Shown piece after piece: positions 34,475-43,684 of a stretch of DNA of 64,000 nucleotides (its first letter is position 1; each line of letters starts with the position of its first letter). The stretch is from Streptomyces avicenniae (GTDB lineage Bacteria; Actinomycetota; Actinomycetes; Streptomycetales; Streptomycetaceae), in assembly GCF_000719135.1 (NCBI RefSeq), contig NZ_JOEK01000014.1, positions 1 through 64,000 of the forward strand. The letters are read 5' to 3'. Both the position numbers and the translations under genes were made by a program. Below the pieces are notes generated by a model. The model had not been told where the DNA came from. It was given only the letters and a program-made list of their open reading frames with translations, and made no database searches.

Positions 34475-34696
34475 TCAGGGGGTCGGGGTCTTCTTGCCGC
34501 GGGTGGCGCCGCCCCTGCCGCGCAGGGTGACGTCCGCCTCGCTGAGCATGCGGTGGACGAATCCGTAGCTCCGGCCGGTCTCCTCGGCCAGCGCCCGGAT
34601 GCTCGCCCCGGACTCGTATTTGCGCTTGAGGTCTGCCGCGAGCTTCTCGCGCGCGGGGCCGGTCACCCGGCTGCCCTTCTTCAGAGTCTCGGCCAC
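34475..34696 (-). CDS. gbn: Gbn-type GATC-binding nucleoid-associated protein
   Basis: A 73-residue basic helix-turn-helix protein. The core is GSRVTGPAREKLAADLKRKY, then GASIRALAEETGRSYGFVHR (the HTH), then LRGRGGATRGKK. This matches the small conserved protein SCO1839, described as Gbn, a nucleoid protein that prefers GATC-containing sites and affects development; that identification is from memory of the family. GTG 34696 is chosen because GAGGAGG precedes it; a longer start at 34741 has no ribosome site. Confidence 0.85.
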   Translation of the reverse strand: MAETLKKGSRVTGPAREKLAADLKRKYESGASIRALAEETGRSYGFVHRMLSEADVTLRGRGGATRGKKTPTP

Positions 34697-34989
34697 CCGT
34701 GCCTCCTCGTGGAAGTGCGCTGACGTGACTCTCATGATCACCCCTATCCGTCGTCCTGGCCACCCATTCGTCGGTGCCCGTACGACAAACGGATCACGGG
34801 AGGTGGGTTCCTGGGTGGGTCACGGCGGGGTGAACAGCAGGGGGCGGGGGGCGAATCCGCTGGTCAGCGCGGTGGGAGCGGGCCCGTGGGGACGACGGGG
34901 CCCCGGGCGTGGCGACACGCCGGGGTACCAGTCGTCCTCACTCAGATGAATGATCAAGCGTCGGCCGAATGATCCACCCGTACATGATC
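34697..34989. promoter_or_regulatory. gbn upstream region with clustered ATGATC sites
   Basis: This gap holds no gene. ATGATC occurs at 34734-34739, 34950-34955, 34969-34974 and 34984-34989. Three copies lie within 40 bases in a patch with lower GC content. GATC is the reported core preference of Gbn, so these could be autoregulatory or nucleoid-organising sites. The middle of the gap is GC-rich and shows nothing else. Confidence 0.5.
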
Positions 34990-35017
34990 ACCGGCGCCCG
35001 GCCGCACCGGGCGCCGG

Positions 35018-35018
<1 letters not shown>
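34990..35018 (-). terminator. Terminator after the ABC-F gene
   Basis: A 12-bp perfect stem (ACCGGCGCCCGG / CCGGGCGCCGGT) with a 5-base loop abuts the stop codon of the ABC-F gene. There is no U-run. Confidence 0.8.
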
Positions 35019-36616
<1,598 letters not shown>

Positions 36617-36885
36617 GGACGGGAACTCCGAAGCGGGACGTGGACGTGCGGACAGGGGCGACGGGCAACTGCCGGGGCGGCGTACGTCCGCTAAGCCACG
36701 AGGGGGCGAATGTCCATGCGGCCAGTCTAGCCGCGCCCGGCGACCGCTCCGTGGCCCCGGGGTGGGGGCGGGGCGTGCGCGGGCGCCCGGGGTGGCGGGA
36801 CGCGGGCGTGGGACCGCCCGCGCGGCGGCGGGGCGGGACGTGCGCGCTGCGCGCGGGCCCCTCGCCGACGGGTGCCGCGCCCTGG

Positions 36886-38259
36886 TCAGGCGCCGCCCGC
36901 GTGGACCTGGAAGGCGGCGCGGCGTACGCGGCGCGCGCTCGCCGGGTCGGGGTGGGCGGCGGCGAGGGCCATGAGGACCTGCACGGTGCGCGGGTGGCCG
37001 CAGGTCCTGATGTCGGTGAGGAGCTGGGCGAGCGACGGCTGGGGCGCGGCGTCGAGGTGGTCGAGGAGGAGCCGGTCCGAGCCGTTCTCCTGGGCGGCGG
37101 ACGCGGTGTCCACCCACAGCCAGGTGGCCTCCCCCGGGCTGAGGACGCCTTGGTGGGACTCGCCGTGGTCGCGGGGGTCGCCGCCCTCGTGGTCGGCGAG
37201 CCACAGGAGGGCGTACGGGCGGAGCACGGGCTCGGCGGCGGCGGCCCGTACGGCGGTGATGGCCGGGGCGCCGACGACGCGCAGGGCCTCGAAGGCGAGG
37301 CCGCGGATGAGGGCGTCCTCGCCCCGTGCGGCGTCGAGGAGTTCGGCGACGGCGGGCCCGGCGGCGCGGACGGCCAGCCAGGCGCGGTACTCGGCGCGGG
37401 AGGGGCCCGGCGTGAGGTTGGCGCAGCCGCGGAGCATCGCGACGGCGGACTGTTCGATGTTCCCGGCGCCCGCCGTGCTCTGGGCGGCGATGCAGATCTG
37501 CTCCAGCTTGGTCCACATGGCCCAGCTGCCGAGGTCGGTGAGACGGGCGCGCGCGGGGCGTGAGCCGCGGGCGTGCAGGGTGAGGGCGCCGGTCCCGGCG
37601 AGGGTGTCGAGGGCCCAGCCGAGGAGGCGTTCCTGTTCGGCCGCGTCGCTGTCGGCGGGTATGCCGGGGTCGTGGCGGTCGGCGCGCAGCTCGGAGACGC
37701 GGCGGGCGAGCAGGTCGATGAGCCCTTCCGCGGTGACGGGCCCGGCCGACAGGTGCATGACGGACAGCAGTTGCGGGAGGGCGGCGACGATGTCGGCGGC
37801 GGCGTGCGGGTCGGCGTCCGCGGGCGCGGGGCGGGAGAGCGACCAGGCGTCGAAGAGGGCGACCCAGCCGCGCAGCACGGCGGTGTCGTCGCGGTCCCAG
37901 GCGCGCAGACGCCAGCCGCCCCGTACGGTGCCGCCCGCGTCGGCCTGCTCGATGAGACCGGCGAGGCGGGCGCGGCCCCAGTGCTCGCTGACCTGAGCGC
38001 GGGTCAGGCCGAGGTCGGCCGCGGCGCGATGGAGCTCCGCCTCGGGGGAGGTGCCGTTGCTGTCGGCCCAGCGGGCGAGGCGTACGGCGTCGGCGAGGAG
38101 GGTGCGGGCCTGGGCGGCGAGGCGTTCCTGGGGGGCGATGCCCCGGGGAGGGCGTGGTGTGCGTCTGCCGACCGCGCTGCGCCTGCTGGTGGCGGCGCGC
38201 TGGGGAGGGGTCTGGGGGACAAGTCGCAACCGGGGCTCACGCGGAGTTCGGGACGTCAC
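36886..38259 (-). CDS. Large unknown protein A (shares a C-terminal domain with the gene at 61564)
   Basis: A 457-residue soluble Ala/Leu-rich protein. A basic, disordered N-terminus (about 1-45) is followed by helical regions starting LLADAVRLARWADSNG. The C-terminal 160 residues look like helical repeats: VAELLDAARGEDALIRGLA, then WLWVDTASAAQENG, ending PASARRVRRAAFQVHAG. The same order of motifs occurs in the 524-residue protein at 61564-63138. I do not recognise a function. It lies between the ABC-F gene and a secreted hydrolase on the same strand; the 269-base gap downstream holds no gene. Confidence 0.75.
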   Translation of the reverse strand: MTSRTPREPRLRLVPQTPPQRAATSRRSAVGRRTPRPPRGIAPQERLAAQARTLLADAVRLARWADSNGTSPEAELHRAAADLGLTRAQVSEHWGRARLAGLIEQADAGGTVRGGWRLRAWDRDDTAVLRGWVALFDAWSLSRPAPADADPHAAADIVAALPQLLSVMHLSAGPVTAEGLIDLLARRVSELRADRHDPGIPADSDAAEQERLLGWALDTLAGTGALTLHARGSRPARARLTDLGSWAMWTKLEQICIAAQSTAGAGNIEQSAVAMLRGCANLTPGPSRAEYRAWLAVRAAGPAVAELLDAARGEDALIRGLAFEALRVVGAPAITAVRAAAAEPVLRPYALLWLADHEGGDPRDHGESHQGVLSPGEATWLWVDTASAAQENGSDRLLLDHLDAAPQPSLAQLLTDIRTCGHPRTVQVLMALAAAHPDPASARRVRRAAFQVHAGGA

Positions 38260-38323
38260 CCGAGCAGTTTCACCGGTCGGGCCCGGAATCCCAAACTCCC
38301 CGTACAGGAGCTTGTATGACGAG

Positions 38324-39439
38324 TCACATGAGCGGGGTGAGGAAGCGGCGGAGGACCTCCTCGTAGGCCGCCGGGTCGGCGTTCCACATGGCGGCGTGGC
38401 CCGCGTCGGGGACCGGGTGCAGGGTCGTCGTCCCCGGATGCCGCTCCACGAGGGCGCGCGACGCCTCCCACGGGGCGATCGTGTCGTCGGGGCCGTGGAC
38501 GACGAGGACGGGCAGGGTGGTGCCCCTGCCCTTCTCGTCCAGGTCGGGCGGGGGTGCCTCGACGTCCTCTGCGGTGCGCACGGCCAGCGGCCACAGGGCG
38601 CCGGGGACGCCGCGGTGGCGGGCGAGGGCGCGGACGGTGGCGGCGGGGTCGAGGACCGGGGAGTCGAGGACGAGACCGGTGATCCGGCCGCGCAGCGGGG
38701 AGCGTACGGCGGTGTGCAGGGCCATGGTGGCGCCGGTGGACGTGCCGTACAGGACGACGCTGCGGGCCCCGCAGCGGACGGCGTGACGCAGGGCGGCCTC
38801 CGCGTCGGTCCACTCGGCGGAGCCGAGGCCGGTGGGCTCCGGCCGGTCGGCGTGCTCGTCGGGGTCGCCCGGGACGAGGACGGACAGCTCCTGGTGGTGG
38901 AGGAACGGCAGCAGGTTCAGGCTGAGTTCGCGCGTCGCGCCCAGGCCGTGGAGGACGACGACCCAGGTGTCGCGCAGCCCGGGCACGAACCAGGAGGGCA
39001 TGGCGCCGCGGTCGCCCGTGACCTCGACCTCGGTGAAGTCGATGCCGAGGGCGCTGCCCGGGTCGCCCGCGTGGAGCTGGGGCGAGAGGGTGACGGCCGA
39101 ACCGGGCGTCAGGTCGCCGTGGACGACGCGTTCGAGGCGGCGGACGACCGTGTCGGGGGTGCTGTCGGGCGCGTGGTCCACGACGGGGCCGACGATCGCG
39201 CGGCAGTCGTCGCCGACCAGGGCGTAGGTGCCCGGCAGGACGGACTCGGCGGTGCGGGTCAGCGTGACGCGGCCCGCCGCCGTCGCGTGCACGGTGAGCC
39301 GTGCCGTCGGGAAGGCCGCGGGGGTGCCGCGGGAACGGCGGTTGGTCACGGCGACGGCCAGGGCCGCTGCCGCTCCGGCACTCAGGAGTGTGGTGGCGGC
39401 AACAGCCGCCGTGGTGCGCCGACGCATGGTCCCCAGCAT
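38324..39439 (-). CDS. Membrane-anchored or secreted alpha/beta hydrolase
   Basis: A 371-residue protein with an N-terminal hydrophobic anchor (about 9-32, TAAVAATTLLSAGAAAALAV) preceded by Arg residues. The hydrolase domain starts near 140 (WVVVLHGLGATRELSL). The nucleophile elbow is GTSTGA, the acid lies in VHGPDDTIAPW, and the His in DAGHAAMW. The N-terminal 100 residues (LPGTYALVGDDCRAIVGP) are the usual extra beta domain of this actinobacterial class. Substrate unknown. ATG 39427 is an alternative start four codons in. Confidence 0.88.
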   Translation of the reverse strand: MLGTMRRRTTAAVAATTLLSAGAAAALAVAVTNRRSRGTPAAFPTARLTVHATAAGRVTLTRTAESVLPGTYALVGDDCRAIVGPVVDHAPDSTPDTVVRRLERVVHGDLTPGSAVTLSPQLHAGDPGSALGIDFTEVEVTGDRGAMPSWFVPGLRDTWVVVLHGLGATRELSLNLLPFLHHQELSVLVPGDPDEHADRPEPTGLGSAEWTDAEAALRHAVRCGARSVVLYGTSTGATMALHTAVRSPLRGRITGLVLDSPVLDPAATVRALARHRGVPGALWPLAVRTAEDVEAPPPDLDEKGRGTTLPVLVVHGPDDTIAPWEASRALVERHPGTTTLHPVPDAGHAAMWNADPAAYEEVLRRFLTPLM

Positions 39440-39481
39440 GGGCCCATGGCCGGGGATCGGCCACCGGGGAGCGGTGGCGGG

Positions 39482-40159
39482 TCAGTGCCTGCCGTAGCCG
39501 CGCAGGTGGGAGGCGACGTCGGCGAGGTCCTGGGGTGACAGGAGGGTGGGGCGCAGCCCGGGGACGGCGGAGGCGGCCAGCCACAGCTTGCACATCCATT
39601 CGAGCTGGGCCGTGTTGTCGTACGCCTGGCGCAGGTCGCGGCCGTGGACGAGCGTGCCGTGGTTGCGCAGGAGGCAGCCGCTGCGTTCCCGGAGTGCGGC
39701 GAGGGCGTGGGCGGCCAGTTCGTCGCTGCCGTACCGGGCGTAGGGGGCGACGCGTACGGGTCCGCCGAGGGCGGCCGTCATGTAGTGGACGGCGGGCAGT
39801 TCATCGACCAGGGTGGAGACGGCCGTGGCGTGCACGGCGTGGGTGTGGACGATGGCGCGTGCCGCGTCGGTGGCCCGGTAGACGGCCAGGTGCATCGGCA
39901 GTTCGCTGGTGGGTGGGAGCGAGCCGGTGATGCGGTGGCCGTCCAGATCGACGGCCAGCAGGTCACGGGGCCCGAGCTGGTCGTAGGGGACGCCGCTCGG
40001 GGTGACGAGGACGGCGTCCTCCTCGCGGCCCTCCACGCGCACCGAGAGGTTGCCCGAGGTGCCGACGACGAGGCCGTCGGTGACGGTCCGCCTGGCATGG
40101 TCGAGCAGCCCTTGCCATGCCCGGTGCCAACCATCAGGAACACGCCGCCGCAAATTCAT
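39482..40159 (-). CDS. Class II aldolase/adducin family protein
   Basis: A 225-residue zinc aldolase, like L-fuculose-phosphate aldolase or a related epimerase/dehydratase. Features are VGTSGNLSVRV (phosphate-binding loop), VTPSGVPYDQL, TSELPMHLAVYRA with the catalytic Glu, zinc ligands in IVHTHAVHATAVS, and LLRNHGTLVHG. Substrate is unknown. The start codon lies inside the PHO-box-like sequence shared with the divergent pit gene, so expression may respond to phosphate. Confidence 0.88.
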   Translation of the reverse strand: MNLRRRVPDGWHRAWQGLLDHARRTVTDGLVVGTSGNLSVRVEGREEDAVLVTPSGVPYDQLGPRDLLAVDLDGHRITGSLPPTSELPMHLAVYRATDAARAIVHTHAVHATAVSTLVDELPAVHYMTAALGGPVRVAPYARYGSDELAAHALAALRERSGCLLRNHGTLVHGRDLRQAYDNTAQLEWMCKLWLAASAVPGLRPTLLSPQDLADVASHLRGYGRH

Positions 40160-40186
40160 CTGCTGTTCACCTGTTCACCTTACGTT
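40154..40186 (+). promoter_or_regulatory. PHO-box-like direct repeats upstream of pit
   Basis: Two 11-base units follow each other: ATTCATCTGCT (40154-40164) and GTTCACCTGTT (40165-40175). A further GTTCACC is at 40173-40179. This fits the PhoP direct repeat unit (GTTCAYC with 11-base period) of Streptomyces. It lies 44-76 bases before the pit start. The S. coelicolor pitH2 gene at the same locus is, from memory, phosphate controlled. Confidence 0.65.
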
Positions 40187-40229
40187 AACGGCGTTTCCCC
40201 TCCGGCCCGCCGAATGATTGTCCAGGTAC

Positions 40230-41516
40230 ATGGAACACATCACGCTGCTGATCACCGTCGTGATCATCACGGCCCTGGCGTTCGACTTCACCAACGGATT
40301 CCACGACACGGCCAACGCGATGGCCACCACGATCTCGACCGGGGCCATGAAACCCCGTGCGGCGGTGGCGATGTCGGCCGCCCTGAATCTGATCGGCGCG
40401 TTCCTCTCCGTGGAGGTGGCCCGCACGATCTCCGGCGGGATCATCGACGAGGAGGCGGGCGTCAGACCCGAAGTGATCTTCGCCGGGCTCGTCGGCGCGA
40501 TCGTGTGGAACCTCCTGACGTGGCTGGCGGGCCTGCCGTCCAGTTCCTCGCACGCCCTGTTCGGCGGGCTGATCGGCGCGACGCTGGCCTCCGTCGGCTC
40601 GGACGCGATCAACGGCGACGCGGTCGTCACCAAGGTGCTCATCCCGGCCGTGGCCGCGCCGCTGGTCGCGGGGGTCGCCGCGTTGCTCGCGACGCGGCTG
40701 ACGTACCGCGTCACCCGCGGCACCGACGAGCGGTCCGCGGCGCGCGGTTACCGCACCGGCCAGATCGCCTCCGCCGCGCTCGTCTCGCTCGCGCACGGCA
40801 CGAACGACGCGCAGAAGACCATGGGCGTCATGACGCTGGCGCTGATCGCGGGGGGTTCGCTGGCGCCGGGCGCCGACCCGCCGATGTGGGTCATCGCCTC
40901 GGCCGGTACGGCGATCGCGCTGGGCACGTACCTGGGCGGCTGGCGCATCATCCGCACGATGGGGCGCGGCCTCACCGACATCCGGCCGCCGCAGGGCTTC
41001 GCCGCGCAGACCGGCGCGGCGACCACGATCCTGGCGTCGTCGCACATGGGCTTCGCGCTCTCGACCACGCAGGTCTGCTCGGGCGCGGTGATGGGTTGCG
41101 GCCTCGGCCGCAAGGGCGGCGTCGTGCACTGGTCCACGGCGGCGCGGATGGTCGTCGCGTGGGGGCTGACGCTCCCGGCGGCCGGGCTCATCGGGGCGGG
41201 CGGCGCCGTGCTGGCCGACCAGGGTGACTGGGGTGTCGCGGCGGTCGCCGCGCTGCTGGTCGCGGCGTCGGCGCTCATCTGGTCGCTGTCGCGGCGGCAG
41301 CCGGTTGACCACTCGAACGTGAACGGCGACGAGGCCACCGACACGGACGCCGGCGCAGGTACCGGCGCGGGGTCGGGCACCGGCGCCGAGGTCGCCGCGC
41401 GCGGGGACGCCGTCCCTGCGGCGCAGGTGCCCGCCGTGCCCGCGCAGGTCGTCCTCCCCTCCCCCGGGCCGGTGGCGGCCCCGGCGCCCGCTCCCGCCAC
41501 GGGCCCGCTCCCGTGA
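40230..41516 (+). CDS. pit: PiT-family inorganic phosphate transporter
   Basis: A 428-residue membrane protein. PiT signature sequences are present twice: FDFTNGFHDTANAMATTIST near residue 18, and SLAHGTNDAQKTMGVMTLAL near residue 190. Between them is the GLPSSSSHALFGGLIG segment, and later SHMGFALSTTQVCSGAVMG. About ten helices; the last 90 residues are a Gly/Ala/Pro-rich tail. Low-affinity phosphate symporter in the cytoplasmic membrane. ATG 40230; a TTG four codons earlier is possible. Followed by a small membrane gene. Confidence 0.94.
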   Translation: MEHITLLITVVIITALAFDFTNGFHDTANAMATTISTGAMKPRAAVAMSAALNLIGAFLSVEVARTISGGIIDEEAGVRPEVIFAGLVGAIVWNLLTWLAGLPSSSSHALFGGLIGATLASVGSDAINGDAVVTKVLIPAVAAPLVAGVAALLATRLTYRVTRGTDERSAARGYRTGQIASAALVSLAHGTNDAQKTMGVMTLALIAGGSLAPGADPPMWVIASAGTAIALGTYLGGWRIIRTMGRGLTDIRPPQGFAAQTGAATTILASSHMGFALSTTQVCSGAVMGCGLGRKGGVVHWSTAARMVVAWGLTLPAAGLIGAGGAVLADQGDWGVAAVAALLVAASALIWSLSRRQPVDHSNVNGDEATDTDAGAGTGAGSGTGAEVAARGDAVPAAQVPAVPAQVVLPSPGPVAAPAPAPATGPLP

Positions 41517-41576
41517 CCGGCCGCCGCGTGACCCCGCCGTTCCCCCCGACCCCCGCTCCTGGACCGAGGTAATCCG

Positions 41577-41771
41577 ATGGACATCGACTGGGGCACGCTC
41601 GCCCAGGTCATCGCCGTCTCCGTGGTGTTGACGGTGGCGCTGGTCGGCTTCTTCTCGCTCGGCATCCGCGCCGGTTCCTCCCCCCGGGCCGCCGTACGGC
41701 CGGTGGGCTACCTGGGCTACGCCCTGTGCGCGCTGGCGGTCGGCTACGGCATCTTCCTGATCACGGTGTGA
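41577..41771 (+). CDS. Small membrane protein downstream of pit
   Basis: A 64-residue protein with two helices (about 8-31 and 42-62; GYLGYALCALAVGYGIFLI) joined by a short polar loop (RAGSSPRAAVRP). Conserved after pit in Streptomyces as I recall; function unknown. It is 60 bases after pit on the same strand and presumably in the same message, hence possibly a transporter accessory protein. Confidence 0.8.
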   Translation: MDIDWGTLAQVIAVSVVLTVALVGFFSLGIRAGSSPRAAVRPVGYLGYALCALAVGYGIFLITV

Positions 41772-41847
41772 CCCCCGGCGGATCATCCGCGCGCAACAAC
41801 GGTCAACATAGGTGCTGTTGACTGCTTTGCGTCGTGGGGAGCCTTCC

Positions 41848-42519
41848 GTGAGTCCGTCCGATCCGCCCGCCCTGCTCGTCGTGCACGAGGGCCCGCTGAA
41901 CGACGAGGGGACGGCGGCGCTCCGCGCGTTCGTCGGCGCGCTCCCCGACCGGCCGGGGGCGGCGGGCGTGCCGGTGGTGGCGCCGGGAGCCGACGCCCCC
42001 GCGGACGCCGTGACGGTCGCGCTCGACGGCGCAGCCGTGGCCCCCGAGCTGCTGCACGCCCTGGAGCGGCGCATCGGCGACGTGCTGAAGCTCGCGGAAC
42101 GGGCCGACACGACCGTGCTGTTGGCCGCGCCCGGCTCGCCCGACCCCGAGGCGAACGCGGCGGTCCACCGGACGGCCCGGCTGCTGTGGGAGGGCAGCGG
42201 GCTGGCGGGCGTCGAGGTGGCCTTCGCCTCCGTGGCGGCGCCCGACGTGCCCTCGGGCCTCGACCGCTGCGTGGCCCTCGGGGCGCGACGGATCGTGGTG
42301 CTCCCCCTCGCCGTCCTCCCCGGCGGCCCGGCCGACCGCGCCCGCGCGCAGGCCGAGGGCTGGGCCGCGGCGCGGACGGGGACCGAGGTGCGCCACGCGG
42401 ACGTCGTCGGGCCGGTGGACGAGCTGGCCGACCTCGTGCTCGCGCGCTACCGCGCGGCGCTGGACGCGGACCGGTGCGACGCCTGCGGGCACCGCGTGGG
42501 GACGGCGGCGGCGCGCTGA
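41848..42519 (+). CDS. CbiX-like chelatase, shortened and probably degenerate
   Basis: A 223-residue protein. The second CbiX half is well preserved (SPDPEANAAVHRTARLLWEG, LDRCVALGARRIVVLPLAVL, VVGPVDELADLVLARYR). The first half is cut short: after ALLVVHEGPLND the segment that normally holds FIELSPPPL and the catalytic SAGHAKGDIP is absent. Typical Streptomyces relatives have about 300 residues and a His-rich tail, missing here; the final DRCDACGHRV is a remnant of a conserved Cys region. GTG 41848 follows GGGGA. CbiX inserts cobalt or iron into sirohydrochlorin; this copy may be inactive. Confidence 0.7.
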   Translation: MSPSDPPALLVVHEGPLNDEGTAALRAFVGALPDRPGAAGVPVVAPGADAPADAVTVALDGAAVAPELLHALERRIGDVLKLAERADTTVLLAAPGSPDPEANAAVHRTARLLWEGSGLAGVEVAFASVAAPDVPSGLDRCVALGARRIVVLPLAVLPGGPADRARAQAEGWAAARTGTEVRHADVVGPVDELADLVLARYRAALDADRCDACGHRVGTAAAR

Positions 42520-42530
42520 ACCGGGCCGGT

Positions 42531-42561
42531 GGGCGGCGCCCCGTGGGCAGGGGCGCCGCCC
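42531..42561. terminator. Bidirectional terminator (12-bp perfect stem)
   Basis: GGGCGGCGCCCC (42531-42542) pairs perfectly with 42550-42561 around a 7-base loop. It is placed between the convergent CbiX-like and LAETG genes. Confidence 0.85.
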
Positions 42562-42570
42562 GGCCGCCGG

Positions 42571-43545
42571 TCAGGCGGAGCGGCGGCGGCGTGTGACCCA
42601 GACGGTGGCCGCGCCCGCCGCGAGCAGGGCCGCGGCGCCGCCGACCATCAGCGGCGTGCCGGAGCCGCCGCCGGTCTCGGCGAGGTCGGGGCCGGTCTCC
42701 TCCCCGCCGCCGGTCTGCGGCCTGGTGCCCTCGCCGTCCGCCGGGGGCGCCTCGGTGCCCGGCTCCTCGCCCGGCTCCTCACCGCCCGGCTGCTCGGGCT
42801 CCTCGCCGCCCGGTTCCTCGGTGGCGGCCGGGGACGTGCAGGCGGCCTCGGCGAGGGTCAGCTCGCCGGTGACCTCGGCGACGTTCAGGTTCAGCGGGTT
42901 GACGTCCACGGCGAGGCGCAGGGCGGCGGCCGAGGCGTCGGCTTCGGTCGTCTCGGTGCGGGAGAGGTCGAGGGTGACCTCGCCGACGCCTGGCACGTCC
43001 ACGACGGTGGAGCCGGTCGCGCTCAGCTCGACGCGCTGCCCGAGGACGGTGAGGGCGGCGGGCATCGTGACGTCGGCGGTCGGCGCCTCGCCGGTGGCGC
43101 AGACGGCGCTGGCGCCGACCACGTCGGCCTCGACCAGCGCGGCACCCGGCAGGCCGGGGAGGTGCACGCGGGCGTTCACGAGCGACACCTCGGCGGACGC
43201 GCCGTCGCGCGGGTCCGAGGTGGCGGTCGCGGAGGCGACCTCGGCGCGCAGCAGCTCGAACGGGTCGCCGCCCGCGACGCCGTCCAGCGTGGCGGTGAGC
43301 AGCGTCTCGTCGGCGGTGCCGCCGCCGTCGGGCGCGGCGACCTCGTTGAGCGCGACGGAGAGCGGCAGTTCGAGCGTGCGGTTCAGCAGCGCGACGTTCA
43401 GGCCGGTACGGAGCACCGCCGCGTTCGCGGTCCCGCCGTCGGGGGTGTCGTCGGCGGCGACGGCTGCCGGGGCGAGGGCCCCGAGGAGTGCCGCGGCGGT
43501 GGCGACGGCTGCGGCGGTGGGCCGGCGGAAGGCGGAGTTGGACAC
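42571..43545 (-). CDS. SCO1860-family LAETG-anchored surface protein
   Basis: A 324-residue secreted protein. Signal peptide about 1-30 (ending PAAVAA). The mature part is a repeated beta-rich domain with two Cys (VCATGE, ACTSPA). It is followed by a Glu/Pro/Gly-rich wall-spanning linker (about 245-285). The sorting signal is LAETG at 288-292, a hydrophobic helix, and RRRR. LAxTG is the motif of class E sortases, which anchor long chaplins in Streptomyces. Function of the domain is unknown. It is the neighbour of the CbiX gene, as in S. coelicolor. Confidence 0.93.
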   Translation of the reverse strand: MSNSAFRRPTAAAVATAAALLGALAPAAVAADDTPDGGTANAAVLRTGLNVALLNRTLELPLSVALNEVAAPDGGGTADETLLTATLDGVAGGDPFELLRAEVASATATSDPRDGASAEVSLVNARVHLPGLPGAALVEADVVGASAVCATGEAPTADVTMPAALTVLGQRVELSATGSTVVDVPGVGEVTLDLSRTETTEADASAAALRLAVDVNPLNLNVAEVTGELTLAEAACTSPAATEEPGGEEPEQPGGEEPGEEPGTEAPPADGEGTRPQTGGGEETGPDLAETGGGSGTPLMVGGAAALLAAGAATVWVTRRRRSA

Positions 43546-43564
43546 GGGTGACTTACCCCTTCGC

Positions 43565-43618
43565 GAAGGATGGACGCCGCCGGGTGTGCGGCGGCGTCCG
43601 GGACGTCGGTCATCCTTC
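43565..43618. repeat. Nested inverted repeats upstream of the LAETG gene
   Basis: Outer arms GAAGGATG (43565-43572) and CATCCTTC (43611-43618) enclose an inner 9-bp stem (43573-43581 with 43590-43598). On the minus strand it lies in the leader of the LAETG gene, 20 bases before its start, so it may be a leader hairpin influencing translation or a protein site. Confidence 0.65.
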
Positions 43619-43684
43619 GACGCCTGCGGGGTGAAAGGGCTGTGAATGCGCCCGCTTCACTCGATCGGGCGTAGTTGGGGAGGT

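Noticed and set aside
41772..41847. A cobalamin riboswitch before the CbiX-like gene
   Set aside because: The gap is only 76 bases and lacks the B12-box-like sequence; too short for the element.
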